Position numbers and translations under genes: made by a program
Source of the DNA: Candidatus Nanohalococcus occultus
GTDB lineage: Archaea; Nanohalarchaeota; Nanosalinia; Nanosalinales; Nanosalinaceae
Assembly (NCBI RefSeq): GCF_029207735.1
Contig: NZ_CP104395.1
Span: forward strand, 124,001-188,000
DNA: 64,000 nucleotides
Direction of reading: 5' to 3'
Part shown: positions 1-7,275 of the stretch, piece by piece
Position numbering within the stretch: the first letter of the stretch is position 1
Layout of the letters: each line of letters begins with the position of its first letter
Notes under the pieces: generated by a model
What the model saw: only the letters and a program-made list of their open reading frames with translations
Told to the model about the DNA's origin: nothing
Database searches by the model: none

Positions 1-487
1 CGTTGTAGATAACTTCTGGTTGTCTGCTGTATTTTTCATTTACTTCCTCGGCCAGGCTTTCACTGACTGATATCAGGACATCAGATTCTTCGGCTGCGGC
101 CTTTTCCATTCGCTCAAGCCGTTTCGAGGGTGTTCGGGATCGTCCGGAGCTAAGTGAGTGGAATGTCGAGACCCATTTTACATCGCTGTATTTTTTGGAT
201 TTGAATCCGGCTTCGGCTCCAAACCAGTCGTGAGTGTGGATTATATCGTAGTCTTCGGCGATCTCTGCGACTTTCTGGCTCATTATCCGGGACCGGTCTA
301 TCATGTCTCCGTTCCCGGTCTCGATTGGTATCACGTTCTCAAGAGAGGGCGCACGAGCCTCCGGTAAGGCTAGATCGATCCGAACTTCTTCATTTTCCCT
401 CAGGTGTTTGAATACTTCTGCCACGTGGATGTCCAGCCCGCCATCGATGTCCGGGGGGAAACCCCAGCCGAGCATCAAGACATTCAT
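1..487 (-). CDS. GT4-type glycosyltransferase, N-terminal part (cut by window edge)
   Basis: Reading leftward from an ATG at 487, an open frame runs to the window edge without a stop (about 162 residues visible). It starts MNVLMLGWGFPPDIDGG, the glycine-rich opening of GT-B fold family 4 glycosyltransferases, and has DIIHTHDWFGAEAG, the His-Asp-Trp segment shared with archaeal glycogen/starch synthases and other GT4 enzymes. The acceptor and product cannot be told from this half. Its ATG overlaps the GAPDH stop as ATGA, so the two are probably cotranscribed. With aldolase and FBPase nearby, a role in storage polysaccharide synthesis is a reasonable inference only. Confidence 0.8.
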   Translation of the reverse strand, partial: MNVLMLGWGFPPDIDGGLDIHVAEVFKHLRENEEVRIDLALPEARAPSLENVIPIETGNGDMIDRSRIMSQKVAEIAEDYDIIHTHDWFGAEAGFKSKKYSDVKWVSTFHSLSSGRSRTPSKRLERMEKAAAEESDVLISVSESLAEEVNEKYSRQPEVIYN

Positions 488-1515
488 TCGATCTCTAATG
501 CTTCGTTCGTCTTCTGGATGCTGGTCTGTTTGTCCTCCATCTCGAACATCGCACGGATAGCATCAATGTTTTCCGGTACAACAATTGCTTCCTGGTGAAC
601 CATGTGAATCCAGTAAGCTGTTCCGTCCTCAACGGTGACGGTTTCCTTCCAGACTCCTGCTTCCGGCATATCGCTTCGAGGTCTTTCAAGATCTCTCATC
701 ATCTCATGTACTTTCCCCGTTGAATCGTATCCGTCTTCTGCCTCGATCAGACGTACGCGTGGCTGGCCGTCGAATGCGTCCAAGACTTCCTGTTCGCTGA
801 CATCTTCTTCCAGATTCGCGGTAACCATGTGGACGTGTCCGTAGGTCACAGGTACTTTGACTGCAAGCGTTTTGATGTCCAGATCGGGCATCACTGCCTG
901 CACGTCCGGTCCGTGGTGGCTTGGAACCTCTGTAACAGGGATTGTTGAGTTGATAGGTCCGCGCCCGTCCTGCGGGATGTCTCCTCCACGTCTAACCAGG
1001 TTTGCTACAGCATCTTCGACTCCGAAGGCTTCATCGACTGCGCTCATTGTTCTTGAAAGAGAGGTGGTGTTACAGGATACGACTTTCACAAAATCTTTTC
1101 CTTCTGCTTTTTCGTAGTTGGCATCGGCGTTGAACGCGACAGGTGCGATCTCTGGGTCGGCTCCTCCCTGGAAGATTGCTTTGACGCCGTTTGGCTCGTA
1201 AAGATTTTCCTTGTTTGCCTTATCGATTCCGGGCGGTGTGGCATCGATGACTACATCGACTTCTCCTGCCTCGATTAGCTCTTCCAGTACGCCTTCGACG
1301 TGGAAACCCTGGCTTTCCAGATTCTCCTTTCCGTCCTCGTTTGAAGCGTAAAGATCAGTTCCATGAAGCGCGCCTTTCTCCTTCAGTACGGTTCTCAAAC
1401 CTCCGTTCTGGGATACATCGGAGATCGCTCTCAAAGTCATATCGTCCTGTTTTTTGACAGCTTCCGCTGTTCTCTTCCCGATCGTTCCGATTCCGTTTAC
1501 AACTACGTTTACCAT
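484..1515 (-). CDS. gap: Type II glyceraldehyde-3-phosphate dehydrogenase (archaeal, phosphorylating)
   Basis: Interconverts glyceraldehyde 3-phosphate and 1,3-bisphosphoglycerate with NAD(P), in the cytoplasm. The 343-residue length is normal for the archaeal class. The Rossmann start MVNVVVNGIGTIGKR is typical, and VVSCNTTSLSR carries the catalytic cysteine at about residue 148. The C-terminal half contains the usual HVHMVTAN and HMVHQE segments. The protein is rich in Asp and Glu, as expected in a salt-in halophile. The stop codon overlaps the start of the downstream glycosyltransferase (ATGA). Confidence 0.97.
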   Translation of the reverse strand: MVNVVVNGIGTIGKRTAEAVKKQDDMTLRAISDVSQNGGLRTVLKEKGALHGTDLYASNEDGKENLESQGFHVEGVLEELIEAGEVDVVIDATPPGIDKANKENLYEPNGVKAIFQGGADPEIAPVAFNADANYEKAEGKDFVKVVSCNTTSLSRTMSAVDEAFGVEDAVANLVRRGGDIPQDGRGPINSTIPVTEVPSHHGPDVQAVMPDLDIKTLAVKVPVTYGHVHMVTANLEEDVSEQEVLDAFDGQPRVRLIEAEDGYDSTGKVHEMMRDLERPRSDMPEAGVWKETVTVEDGTAYWIHMVHQEAIVVPENIDAIRAMFEMEDKQTSIQKTNEALEIE

Positions 1516-1563
1516 TGTTACAACTAGGTTTTGGCTCTCGCAGAATAAAAGTTGATGTAGGGG

Positions 1564-2025
1564 TTACTCGAATTCCGATAGGTTCTCGATCTTCCCTGCT
1601 CCGTCACCGGTGCCGCGGTTATGGAAAACCCTTTCCGCTGCTCTGTCAATTACCGCGGTGTATTCTTCAGTGTTTCTTATCTCGATGTCGCCTCGGCAGT
1701 CAACCCGCATCTCGTTGAGGTAATGGCCTTGCCAGCCTTCCTCACGCAGTAGGCCGAAAACTTTCGTGATCCATGAAGGGCTTGGCTTCGGTCGTTCCAC
1801 GAAAAAGTAGCCGCCGGTCATGTGGCCGAACTCGATAGCAGTAACAAGTCTCTTCGCTCCTTCGCCGTCATCTTTTTCCTCAAGATCTGTGACTTCCATC
1901 GGTATTGAATCGTTTTCCACTCGTATATCCGGCTCGCTCCAGACACTGTAAATCTTGAAGCTGTTAAAATCCTCTGTCTGAAGCTCTTCGTTCTCGAAAC
2001 CGTAAACGTGGGTTTTAACTCTCAT
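1564..2025 (-). CDS. Hypothetical protein, 153 aa
   Basis: Complete ATG-to-stop frame with acidic composition like its neighbours, so it is probably real. No family is recognised. It has no membrane segment or signal peptide; the middle part contains GHMTGGYFFVERPKPS and the C-terminal part a Cys in VDCRGDIEI. It lies 48 bp upstream of gap on the same strand and is divergent from nnrD with about 36 bp between, so the two probably share a short promoter region. Confidence 0.65.
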   Translation of the reverse strand: MRVKTHVYGFENEELQTEDFNSFKIYSVWSEPDIRVENDSIPMEVTDLEEKDDGEGAKRLVTAIEFGHMTGGYFFVERPKPSPSWITKVFGLLREEGWQGHYLNEMRVDCRGDIEIRNTEEYTAVIDRAAERVFHNRGTGDGAGKIENLSEFE

Positions 2026-2061
2026 AGTAACTGTTTTGATTACTGAAACTAAAAATAAGTT

Positions 2062-2832
2062 ATGAATCTTCCATCAAGAAACTCTAGGTCTCACAAGGGA
2101 GAAAACGGCAAGGTCGCAGTTATCGCAGGATCAAGGGACTACACTGGCGCCCCGGCTTTGGCCTCGAAGGCGGCTCTGAGGACAGGGTCTGATCTGGTCA
2201 AGACACTGACTTCGAAGGATATACAGGACACAGTGGCTTCTTACTCTCCGAACTTTATCGTAAGATCTTATCCGGGATGTTATCTGAGTCCGAACGGAGT
2301 AAAGCCAGCACTTGAGTTAGTCAGATGGGCGGATGTAACTTTAATGGGTCCAGGACTCTCCAAACCAGATACTGAGGCTCTAAAACAGATATTCCAGAAC
2401 TCTCAGACAAAATGGGTCATCGATGCCGATGGTATAAAGCCGGCAATAGAAGTCGAAGTTTCAAATGCCATCTTCACGCCGCATAACGGCGAAGTCAAGT
2501 ATATAACAGATGCTTACGGTTCGATAGAGAGTTTTGTCGAACAAACTGGCAACGTCGTCGTTGAAAAAGGCAGTACGGACAAGATTTATTCGAAAAACGG
2601 CGTTAAGGAAAATAATACGGGAACTTCGGCGATGACGGTCGGCGGCACAGGTGATGTACTCGCCGGCATAATTGCGTCTTTAATATCACAGGGGCTGGAA
2701 CTTCAGAATGCGGGATATACTGGAGCCGTTATCAACGGGAAAGCTGGAGAGCGGGCGACTGAAACTTATGGGAGCGGGATGCTTGCGACAGATCTGATTG
2801 AGAACATACCGGGAGCTATGAAAAATATCTAG
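2062..2832 (+). CDS. nnrD: ADP-dependent NAD(P)H-hydrate dehydratase
   Basis: Repairs damaged (hydrated) NADH and NADPH at the expense of ADP. The 256-residue protein has the ribokinase-like fold signatures of this family: GKVAVIAGSRDYTGAPALAS near the N terminus and MTVGGTGDVLAGI (GTGD at about 195-198), which holds the catalytic Asp and phosphate-binding loop. Only the dehydratase domain is present; the epimerase (NnrE) half found fused in many organisms is missing. Its 3' end overlaps the convergent nadM gene by four bases, placing two NAD-metabolism genes tail to tail. Confidence 0.9.
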   Translation: MNLPSRNSRSHKGENGKVAVIAGSRDYTGAPALASKAALRTGSDLVKTLTSKDIQDTVASYSPNFIVRSYPGCYLSPNGVKPALELVRWADVTLMGPGLSKPDTEALKQIFQNSQTKWVIDADGIKPAIEVEVSNAIFTPHNGEVKYITDAYGSIESFVEQTGNVVVEKGSTDKIYSKNGVKENNTGTSAMTVGGTGDVLAGIIASLISQGLELQNAGYTGAVINGKAGERATETYGSGMLATDLIENIPGAMKNI

Positions 2833-3362
2833 TCATCTAGGGTATCGTAGTAAGAGTTTTCCCGTTTCCAGCCTGGTTTGAACTCGTAGTTTATACCTGA
2901 GCCTTTGAAAACTTCAGTTAGATCCGCTACTTTTTCCTCGCAGCATTTTGGCACTAGATAACGCCATTCTTCTCCTGAACGCAGTCGTCTGCGAACCTCC
3001 GTCCCGCTATAGATGCCTTTCTGGTGTAGTTCGTGTTCTATGATCTCCAGCGCAGGATTTTCCTCTACAGCCTTGATTGTCTCAGGGTTTCTGCTCGCGA
3101 TTCCGTCTAAGTCTATCCGTTCTTCCAGCTCTCTGGCCCATTCTTCGTCGCTCTCACGGTCTTCGATGCCAACTATCTCCTTGCTCGGAAAACATTCCTC
3201 GATAATCTGTTTTCGTTGCTTGAAGCTTAAGGGATTGTCTCTCGAAGGTTCTTCCGCAACTCCAACCACTATAACTACTTCGTGATCCTTTTCCAGTGAT
3301 TTGACGGCCTTGAAGTGTCCTTTGTGGAACGGCTGAAACCGTCCAATGAATCCAACTCTCAT
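2829..3362 (-). CDS. nadM: Nicotinamide-nucleotide adenylyltransferase (archaeal NadM type)
   Basis: Joins NMN (or nicotinate mononucleotide) with ATP to give NAD or its precursor. The nucleotidyltransferase motif GRFQPFHKGH is at residues 7-16 and the second nucleotide-binding motif YSGTEVRRR at about 118-126. Length (177 aa) is typical of the archaeal type. It is the last gene of a four-gene operon running from 5099; its start overlaps the stop of the upstream gene as ATGA. Confidence 0.96.
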   Translation of the reverse strand: MRVGFIGRFQPFHKGHFKAVKSLEKDHEVVIVVGVAEEPSRDNPLSFKQRKQIIEECFPSKEIVGIEDRESDEEWARELEERIDLDGIASRNPETIKAVEENPALEIIEHELHQKGIYSGTEVRRRLRSGEEWRYLVPKCCEEKVADLTEVFKGSGINYEFKPGWKRENSYYDTLDD

Positions 3363-3904
3363 TCGAAGATTTCGTCACCTAAACTCAGGACATCGGATTT
3401 CGTGAACTCTAAGATTTCTTCAGAGTCTGTCAGCTTCGCTATTTCTGCGGCTACTGTGCCTGCGTTGTTGTAAAGCTCTTCGCTTATCTCATCTTCCGTG
3501 TCTATGGCTCTGCGGATAAGCTTCCAGTCTGCTGTTAGCTTGTGTTCTGGCAGCTCCTCTCCTGTAAGCTCTAACTGTCTTTTCCGGACGTAGCTCATCT
3601 TCGCGATCTCCTGCCAGTCAAAATCTATTTCGCTGTAAGGCGCTTTGTCTCTAAACTCTTTTTCCAGGACTCCGAGCAAAACACTTTCCCGTAGCTCGTC
3701 TTCGAACGCCTTGTCTGGATCTAGAGCGATCATTATCTCTTCATGGGCGGAAATCAGGCTGCTAGCTCTATCAGAACTCTGCCATGTAAGAAATATCTCC
3801 GGATCTTCCAGCTCTATTCCGTACTCGAAACTTTTCCAGGTGTTTTCAACTATTCTTCTTGCTTCCTGTAGTTCACGTTCCGTGGGTCTTATTGATACGC
3901 TCAT
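3359..3904 (-). CDS. Inactive-looking paralogue of the neighbouring zinc peptidase
   Basis: A 181-residue protein colinear with the product of the gene just upstream: the N terminus (RPTERELQEARRIVEN) matches KPGKEELETARKITEK, and the C terminus (FTKSDVLSLGDEIFE) matches LTKKDVLQAGDELFG. The stretch aligned with HEYGH reads LEKEF, so both zinc-binding histidines and the catalytic glutamate pair are absent. It probably arose by tandem duplication followed by loss of catalysis. A role as partner, inhibitor or binding protein for the active copy is only inferred. Linked by ATGA overlaps to both neighbours. Confidence 0.75.
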   Translation of the reverse strand: MSVSIRPTERELQEARRIVENTWKSFEYGIELEDPEIFLTWQSSDRASSLISAHEEIMIALDPDKAFEDELRESVLLGVLEKEFRDKAPYSEIDFDWQEIAKMSYVRKRQLELTGEELPEHKLTADWKLIRRAIDTEDEISEELYNNAGTVAAEIAKLTDSEEILEFTKSDVLSLGDEIFE

Positions 3905-4548
3905 CTGTCTTCACCGAAAAGTTCGTCTCCGGCCTGTAAAACGTCTTTCTTCGTGAGTTCAGGGAACTCTTCAAGGCTTCGGGTTTCCAGGAGTTTCTTG
4001 CCGATGTAGTAGGAGAGGCTGTAGCCCAGCCAGTTAGGGTGGTCTCCGTCCTCGTCTTGGTTTATGTAGAGAGGGTCGGGGTGAGTGACTTCTCGGCTTA
4101 TGTTCTCTCTGATGTCCTCCCAGTGTTCTGAGATCTCGGATTCAGAGTGTTCGGTCCGCCAAGGCGAACGGTATTCTGCGAGCTTCGAGGCAAGGTTCTG
4201 TGTCAAGGCTTCATCAAGTATGTACTGCCATAGAACTTTGGTATACTCGTCTTCTATGTTCTCATAGAACCAGGTATGACCGTATTCGTGTACCGCGGTC
4301 GCCAGAAGCGCCTTCTTCCACTTTTCCGGGGTTGTATTGAAACTGATATGGAAATGTCCGGAACCATATGACTTTCCGGCAACGCCGTCCATGTTTTCCT
4401 CAACAAACGGGTCTCCTGTCCACCCAAGCCCTATACTTACACACTCGTCCTTTGGAAGCAGTTTCGATGCTTTATCCAGACCTTTCTCGGTAATTTTCCG
4501 GGCTGTTTCCAGTTCTTCTTTCCCCGGTTTTACACTGTACTCTGTCAT
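3901..4548 (-). CDS. Predicted zinc-dependent peptidase (HExxH, DUF2268-like)
   Basis: Carries the gluzincin motif HEYGH at residues 87-91 (zinc ligands His87 and His91, catalytic Glu88) and a downstream LDEALTQ whose Glu113 is a good third ligand. No signal peptide or membrane segment, so it should be cytoplasmic. Resembles the DUF2268 class of predicted Zn proteases; substrate unknown. The ATG at 4548 is preferred to a GTG nine bases upstream because it forms an ATGA overlap with the redoxin stop, like the other junctions of this operon. The shorter gene downstream is its degenerate paralogue. Confidence 0.75.
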   Translation of the reverse strand: MTEYSVKPGKEELETARKITEKGLDKASKLLPKDECVSIGLGWTGDPFVEENMDGVAGKSYGSGHFHISFNTTPEKWKKALLATAVHEYGHTWFYENIEDEYTKVLWQYILDEALTQNLASKLAEYRSPWRTEHSESEISEHWEDIRENISREVTHPDPLYINQDEDGDHPNWLGYSLSYYIGKKLLETRSLEEFPELTKKDVLQAGDELFGEDR

Positions 4549-5099
4549 TCTTTCCACTTGATGTTACAGCCCTGGGAAGGAGGTTGTTCCTGAGGCGGAT
4601 CCTGGCGTTTAAGCATTGATTCGATTGCTTCCTTCATATCACGGCTTTGAACTTCCTCGCTAGGACCTGACTTATCGTTCAGTCGGCCTTTGTAGTATAG
4701 CTTGTGTCTCCAGTCCAGTAGGAACGGATCCGGTGTACACTCGGCGCCGTATGCCTTTGCGACTTCTTGATCGCCGTCAATAAGGTAGTAAAAGTGTTCT
4801 GAGTCCAAATCGTTTTCCTCGATGAAATCTCCCATCTTGTCAACGCTGTCCATCGGATGGGTTTCCGCATTCGCGTTGATGCCGACTATCGCGATCGAAG
4901 AGAACTCATTGTTTAACTTACGTAGCTCTTCGGTCTGAGCCTTGACAAACGGACAGTGGTTACACATGAAAACGACTAGAACGCCATCGTAGTTGTCCAG
5001 ATCGGTTAAGCCAACGTTTTGACCTTCATAGTTTTCGAGTTCGAAGTCGGGGGCTGTATCGCCTACCTCAAGTTTGGAATCTGACTGTGTCAGGCTCAT
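4545..5099 (-). CDS. Thioredoxin-like redoxin (AhpC/TSA-related)
   Basis: First gene of the operon ending with nadM. A 184-residue thioredoxin-fold protein: VGDTAPDFELENYEG opens the fold and VVFMCNHCPFVKA places a CxxC pair at Cys46 and Cys49. The C terminus has the GCNIKWK tail typical of this redoxin family, with a third cysteine. It is probably a thiol-disulfide oxidoreductase or peroxide reductase of the cytoplasm. Divergent from fba across 117 bp; the leftward promoter may be the A/T-rich stretch near 5120-5130. Confidence 0.88.
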   Translation of the reverse strand: MSLTQSDSKLEVGDTAPDFELENYEGQNVGLTDLDNYDGVLVVFMCNHCPFVKAQTEELRKLNNEFSSIAIVGINANAETHPMDSVDKMGDFIEENDLDSEHFYYLIDGDQEVAKAYGAECTPDPFLLDWRHKLYYKGRLNDKSGPSEEVQSRDMKEAIESMLKRQDPPQEQPPSQGCNIKWKE

Positions 5100-5216
5100 A
5101 TCTTGGAAATGTGTTAGATATGTTAAAAGAATGATCAGCTAAGAGATCGGAGGCGGCGGAGTGTTTTCTCTCAGGCCGTATCCAATAAAAGCAACGAATC
5201 CGTAATACATTGTATT

Positions 5217-6017
5217 ATGAAGAATATCGATGACTCCGCGATCACTCGTGATGGAAAATCATTAATCGTAGCCCACGATCACGGCCTAGAACACGGCCCG
5301 GAGGACTTTGAGCCGAACCCGGAAAGCGCGGACCCGGAACATGTATTCGAAGTCGCACAACACGAAGCGGTAACAGCCCTAGCACTTCAGAAAGGTCTCG
5401 CAGAACATTACAGAGAGTTCGGCGGCGACACGCCGCTACTAGTCAAGCTAAACGGTAACTCAAATCTCTGGAGTCCGGAGGATCACATGTCATATCTCAA
5501 CTGCTCGGTAAAGTACGCTGTCGAAGAGCTAAATGCTGATGCGGTCGGATTTACCTTCTATGCGGGCAGCGACAACGAAGAGCGGATGGCACAGGATTTC
5601 AGACGTATACAGGAAGAAGCCAGAAAGTACGATGTATCTGTCGTAATGTGGGCTTACCCTCGAGGACATGGAATCGAAAGCAGTGAAAAGTACGAAGGCG
5701 ATACTGATCCTGAAGTCATTGCCTATGCGGCAAGACTCGGGCTTGAAATGGGAGCGGACATGGTAAAATGCAAGTACCCTGGTCTCGAAGGCTGGAAAGA
5801 CGTTGAAGAAGTCACATCACGTATGAAAACCGTAATGTCCGGGGGTTCGAAGGCAAGCGATGAAAAATTCCTCTCAGATGTCGCCGGCATGATAGAGGCC
5901 GGAGGAAACGGGCTTGCGGTAGGTCGAAATGTTTTCCAGCGAGAAGATCCTGAATCAATTCTCGACAGCCTGGAAAAAGTAATCTACGAGGAAAAAACTG
6001 TAGAAGAATCTCTATGA
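5217..6017 (+). CDS. fba: Class I fructose-bisphosphate aldolase, archaeal DhnA type
   Basis: Cleaves or forms fructose 1,6-bisphosphate through a lysine Schiff base. The 266-residue protein starts its barrel with SLIVAHDHGLEHGP, a hallmark of this archaeal class, and has GADMVKCKYPG with the candidate Schiff-base lysine at Lys184 or Lys186. The end segment VAGMIEAGGNGLAVGRNVFQ forms the phosphate-binding loop. An AT-rich CCAATAAAAG at about 5183-5192 lies at a suitable distance for a TATA element and near-leaderless transcription. The stop overlaps fbp (ATGA), so aldolase and phosphatase are coupled. Confidence 0.95.
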   Translation: MKNIDDSAITRDGKSLIVAHDHGLEHGPEDFEPNPESADPEHVFEVAQHEAVTALALQKGLAEHYREFGGDTPLLVKLNGNSNLWSPEDHMSYLNCSVKYAVEELNADAVGFTFYAGSDNEERMAQDFRRIQEEARKYDVSVVMWAYPRGHGIESSEKYEGDTDPEVIAYAARLGLEMGADMVKCKYPGLEGWKDVEEVTSRMKTVMSGGSKASDEKFLSDVAGMIEAGGNGLAVGRNVFQREDPESILDSLEKVIYEEKTVEESL

Positions 6018-6865
6018 GTCACGAAACTGCTGGGAAAATCTTCCAGGCGGTTGTAGAGACCGCCCCACATATTTCATCGGGAATGTTACATCGCAGAGAG
6101 TATGTGGGAGAGGAAAATCCCAGCGATGAAAAACAGTTCGAGGCCGATATATGGGCAAACGAGATGATCAAAGAGAAGATAACCGAGATCGAAGAAGTCG
6201 GAGAGTTCGCATCAGAAGAGGAAAAACACATAACTGACTGCGGAGAAGGCGTCTCTGTCGCCGTAGATCCGCTCGATGGCTCTTCAAATATCCCTACGAA
6301 TAATATAGTAGGGACGATAGTCGGAGTTTACGACAGCAAGCTTCCGGCAAGTGGAAAAAATTTGATAGAGGCATTCTATGTTGTTTACGGTCCTATAACT
6401 TCTATAATCAGATCTGACGGAAAAAGAGTTGATGAATACGTAATTGAAACCGATAAAGATGATGCTGAAGCTGTTTTAGTCGCAGAAGGCCTTTCAATGC
6501 CTGAACCTACTGTTTACGGGTTCGGCGGGAACAAAGGCTGGAAAGACCCTTTCGACAGCCTCGAAGACAGTCTTAACGACGATCTAAAGCTGCGTTACGG
6601 TGGCGCACTGGTAGGCGATGTCAACCAGGTCTTACATCATGGAGGCGTGTTCGGATATCCGGCCAAAGAATCTGCTCCTGATGGAAAACTGCGTTTACAG
6701 TTCGAAGCCATACCTATAGGATTCATATTCGAGACTATGTCTTCAGGCGCCTCTACAGATGGAGAGAAAAGCTTAACGTCTATAGAACCTGTTGAGATTC
6801 ATCAGAGAACGCCGGTTTTCATAGGTAACGCTGGGATGCTCGATAGAATCGAGGAACAACTCTGA
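6014..6865 (+). CDS. fbp: Class I fructose-1,6-bisphosphatase
   Basis: Gluconeogenic hydrolysis of fructose 1,6-bisphosphate to fructose 6-phosphate. The metal-binding signature DPLDGSSN is at residues 85-92, preceded by an acidic EEEK loop, and the C-terminal part has GALVGDVNQVL and RLQFEAIPIGFIFE. 283 residues is slightly short but complete. This bacterial/eukaryal-type enzyme is the form used by haloarchaea rather than the bifunctional aldolase/phosphatase of many other archaea. It is translationally coupled to fba, indicating a sugar-building operon. Confidence 0.95.
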   Translation: MSHETAGKIFQAVVETAPHISSGMLHRREYVGEENPSDEKQFEADIWANEMIKEKITEIEEVGEFASEEEKHITDCGEGVSVAVDPLDGSSNIPTNNIVGTIVGVYDSKLPASGKNLIEAFYVVYGPITSIIRSDGKRVDEYVIETDKDDAEAVLVAEGLSMPEPTVYGFGGNKGWKDPFDSLEDSLNDDLKLRYGGALVGDVNQVLHHGGVFGYPAKESAPDGKLRLQFEAIPIGFIFETMSSGASTDGEKSLTSIEPVEIHQRTPVFIGNAGMLDRIEEQL

Positions 6866-6915
6866 ATATGTAGTAATGTCCCAAAGAATTTAAAAAACCG
6901 GCGCAAATAGAGTAT

Positions 6916-7275
6916 GTGGCAGAGAAACTAGATCGAAAACCTGTAGAACATACGGCTTTGAAAAATGAAGAACATGAGTTGAAAGCTGTTCTGGAAGCTA
7001 AGGCTATATCCACGGTTGAAGATGTGTATAATGCGCTTGGAGAGGAAAAAATCGATTTTGTGGGTTATAATGATGTGGAAAGAACACGGAGCGGGGCAGA
7101 TATTTCTGGAGCGGATTTTGAGGACAGAGAATATCTTATAGTTCCAGAGTATGCTTCTCAAGAGTTCAGCGCCGATACTAGCTACGCTGCGGTCAGAGGA
7201 GAGGTTGTAAAAGGCATGGAAGGATATCTCAGGGCTTACCGCGCTGGCGAATCATACCTGGTTCTTCAAAAGTAA
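6916..7275 (+). CDS. Hypothetical protein, 119 aa
   Basis: Soluble acidic protein with no recognised family. The start is a GTG at 6916 (Val-coded, followed by AEKLDRK); an overlapping ATG two bases earlier leads to an immediate stop in another frame. An A/T-rich ATTTAAAAA about 25-30 bases upstream is a good TATA box, suggesting near-leaderless transcription. Its end overlaps the convergent helicase gene by 10 bp. Confidence 0.65.
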   Translation: MAEKLDRKPVEHTALKNEEHELKAVLEAKAISTVEDVYNALGEEKIDFVGYNDVERTRSGADISGADFEDREYLIVPEYASQEFSADTSYAAVRGEVVKGMEGYLRAYRAGESYLVLQK

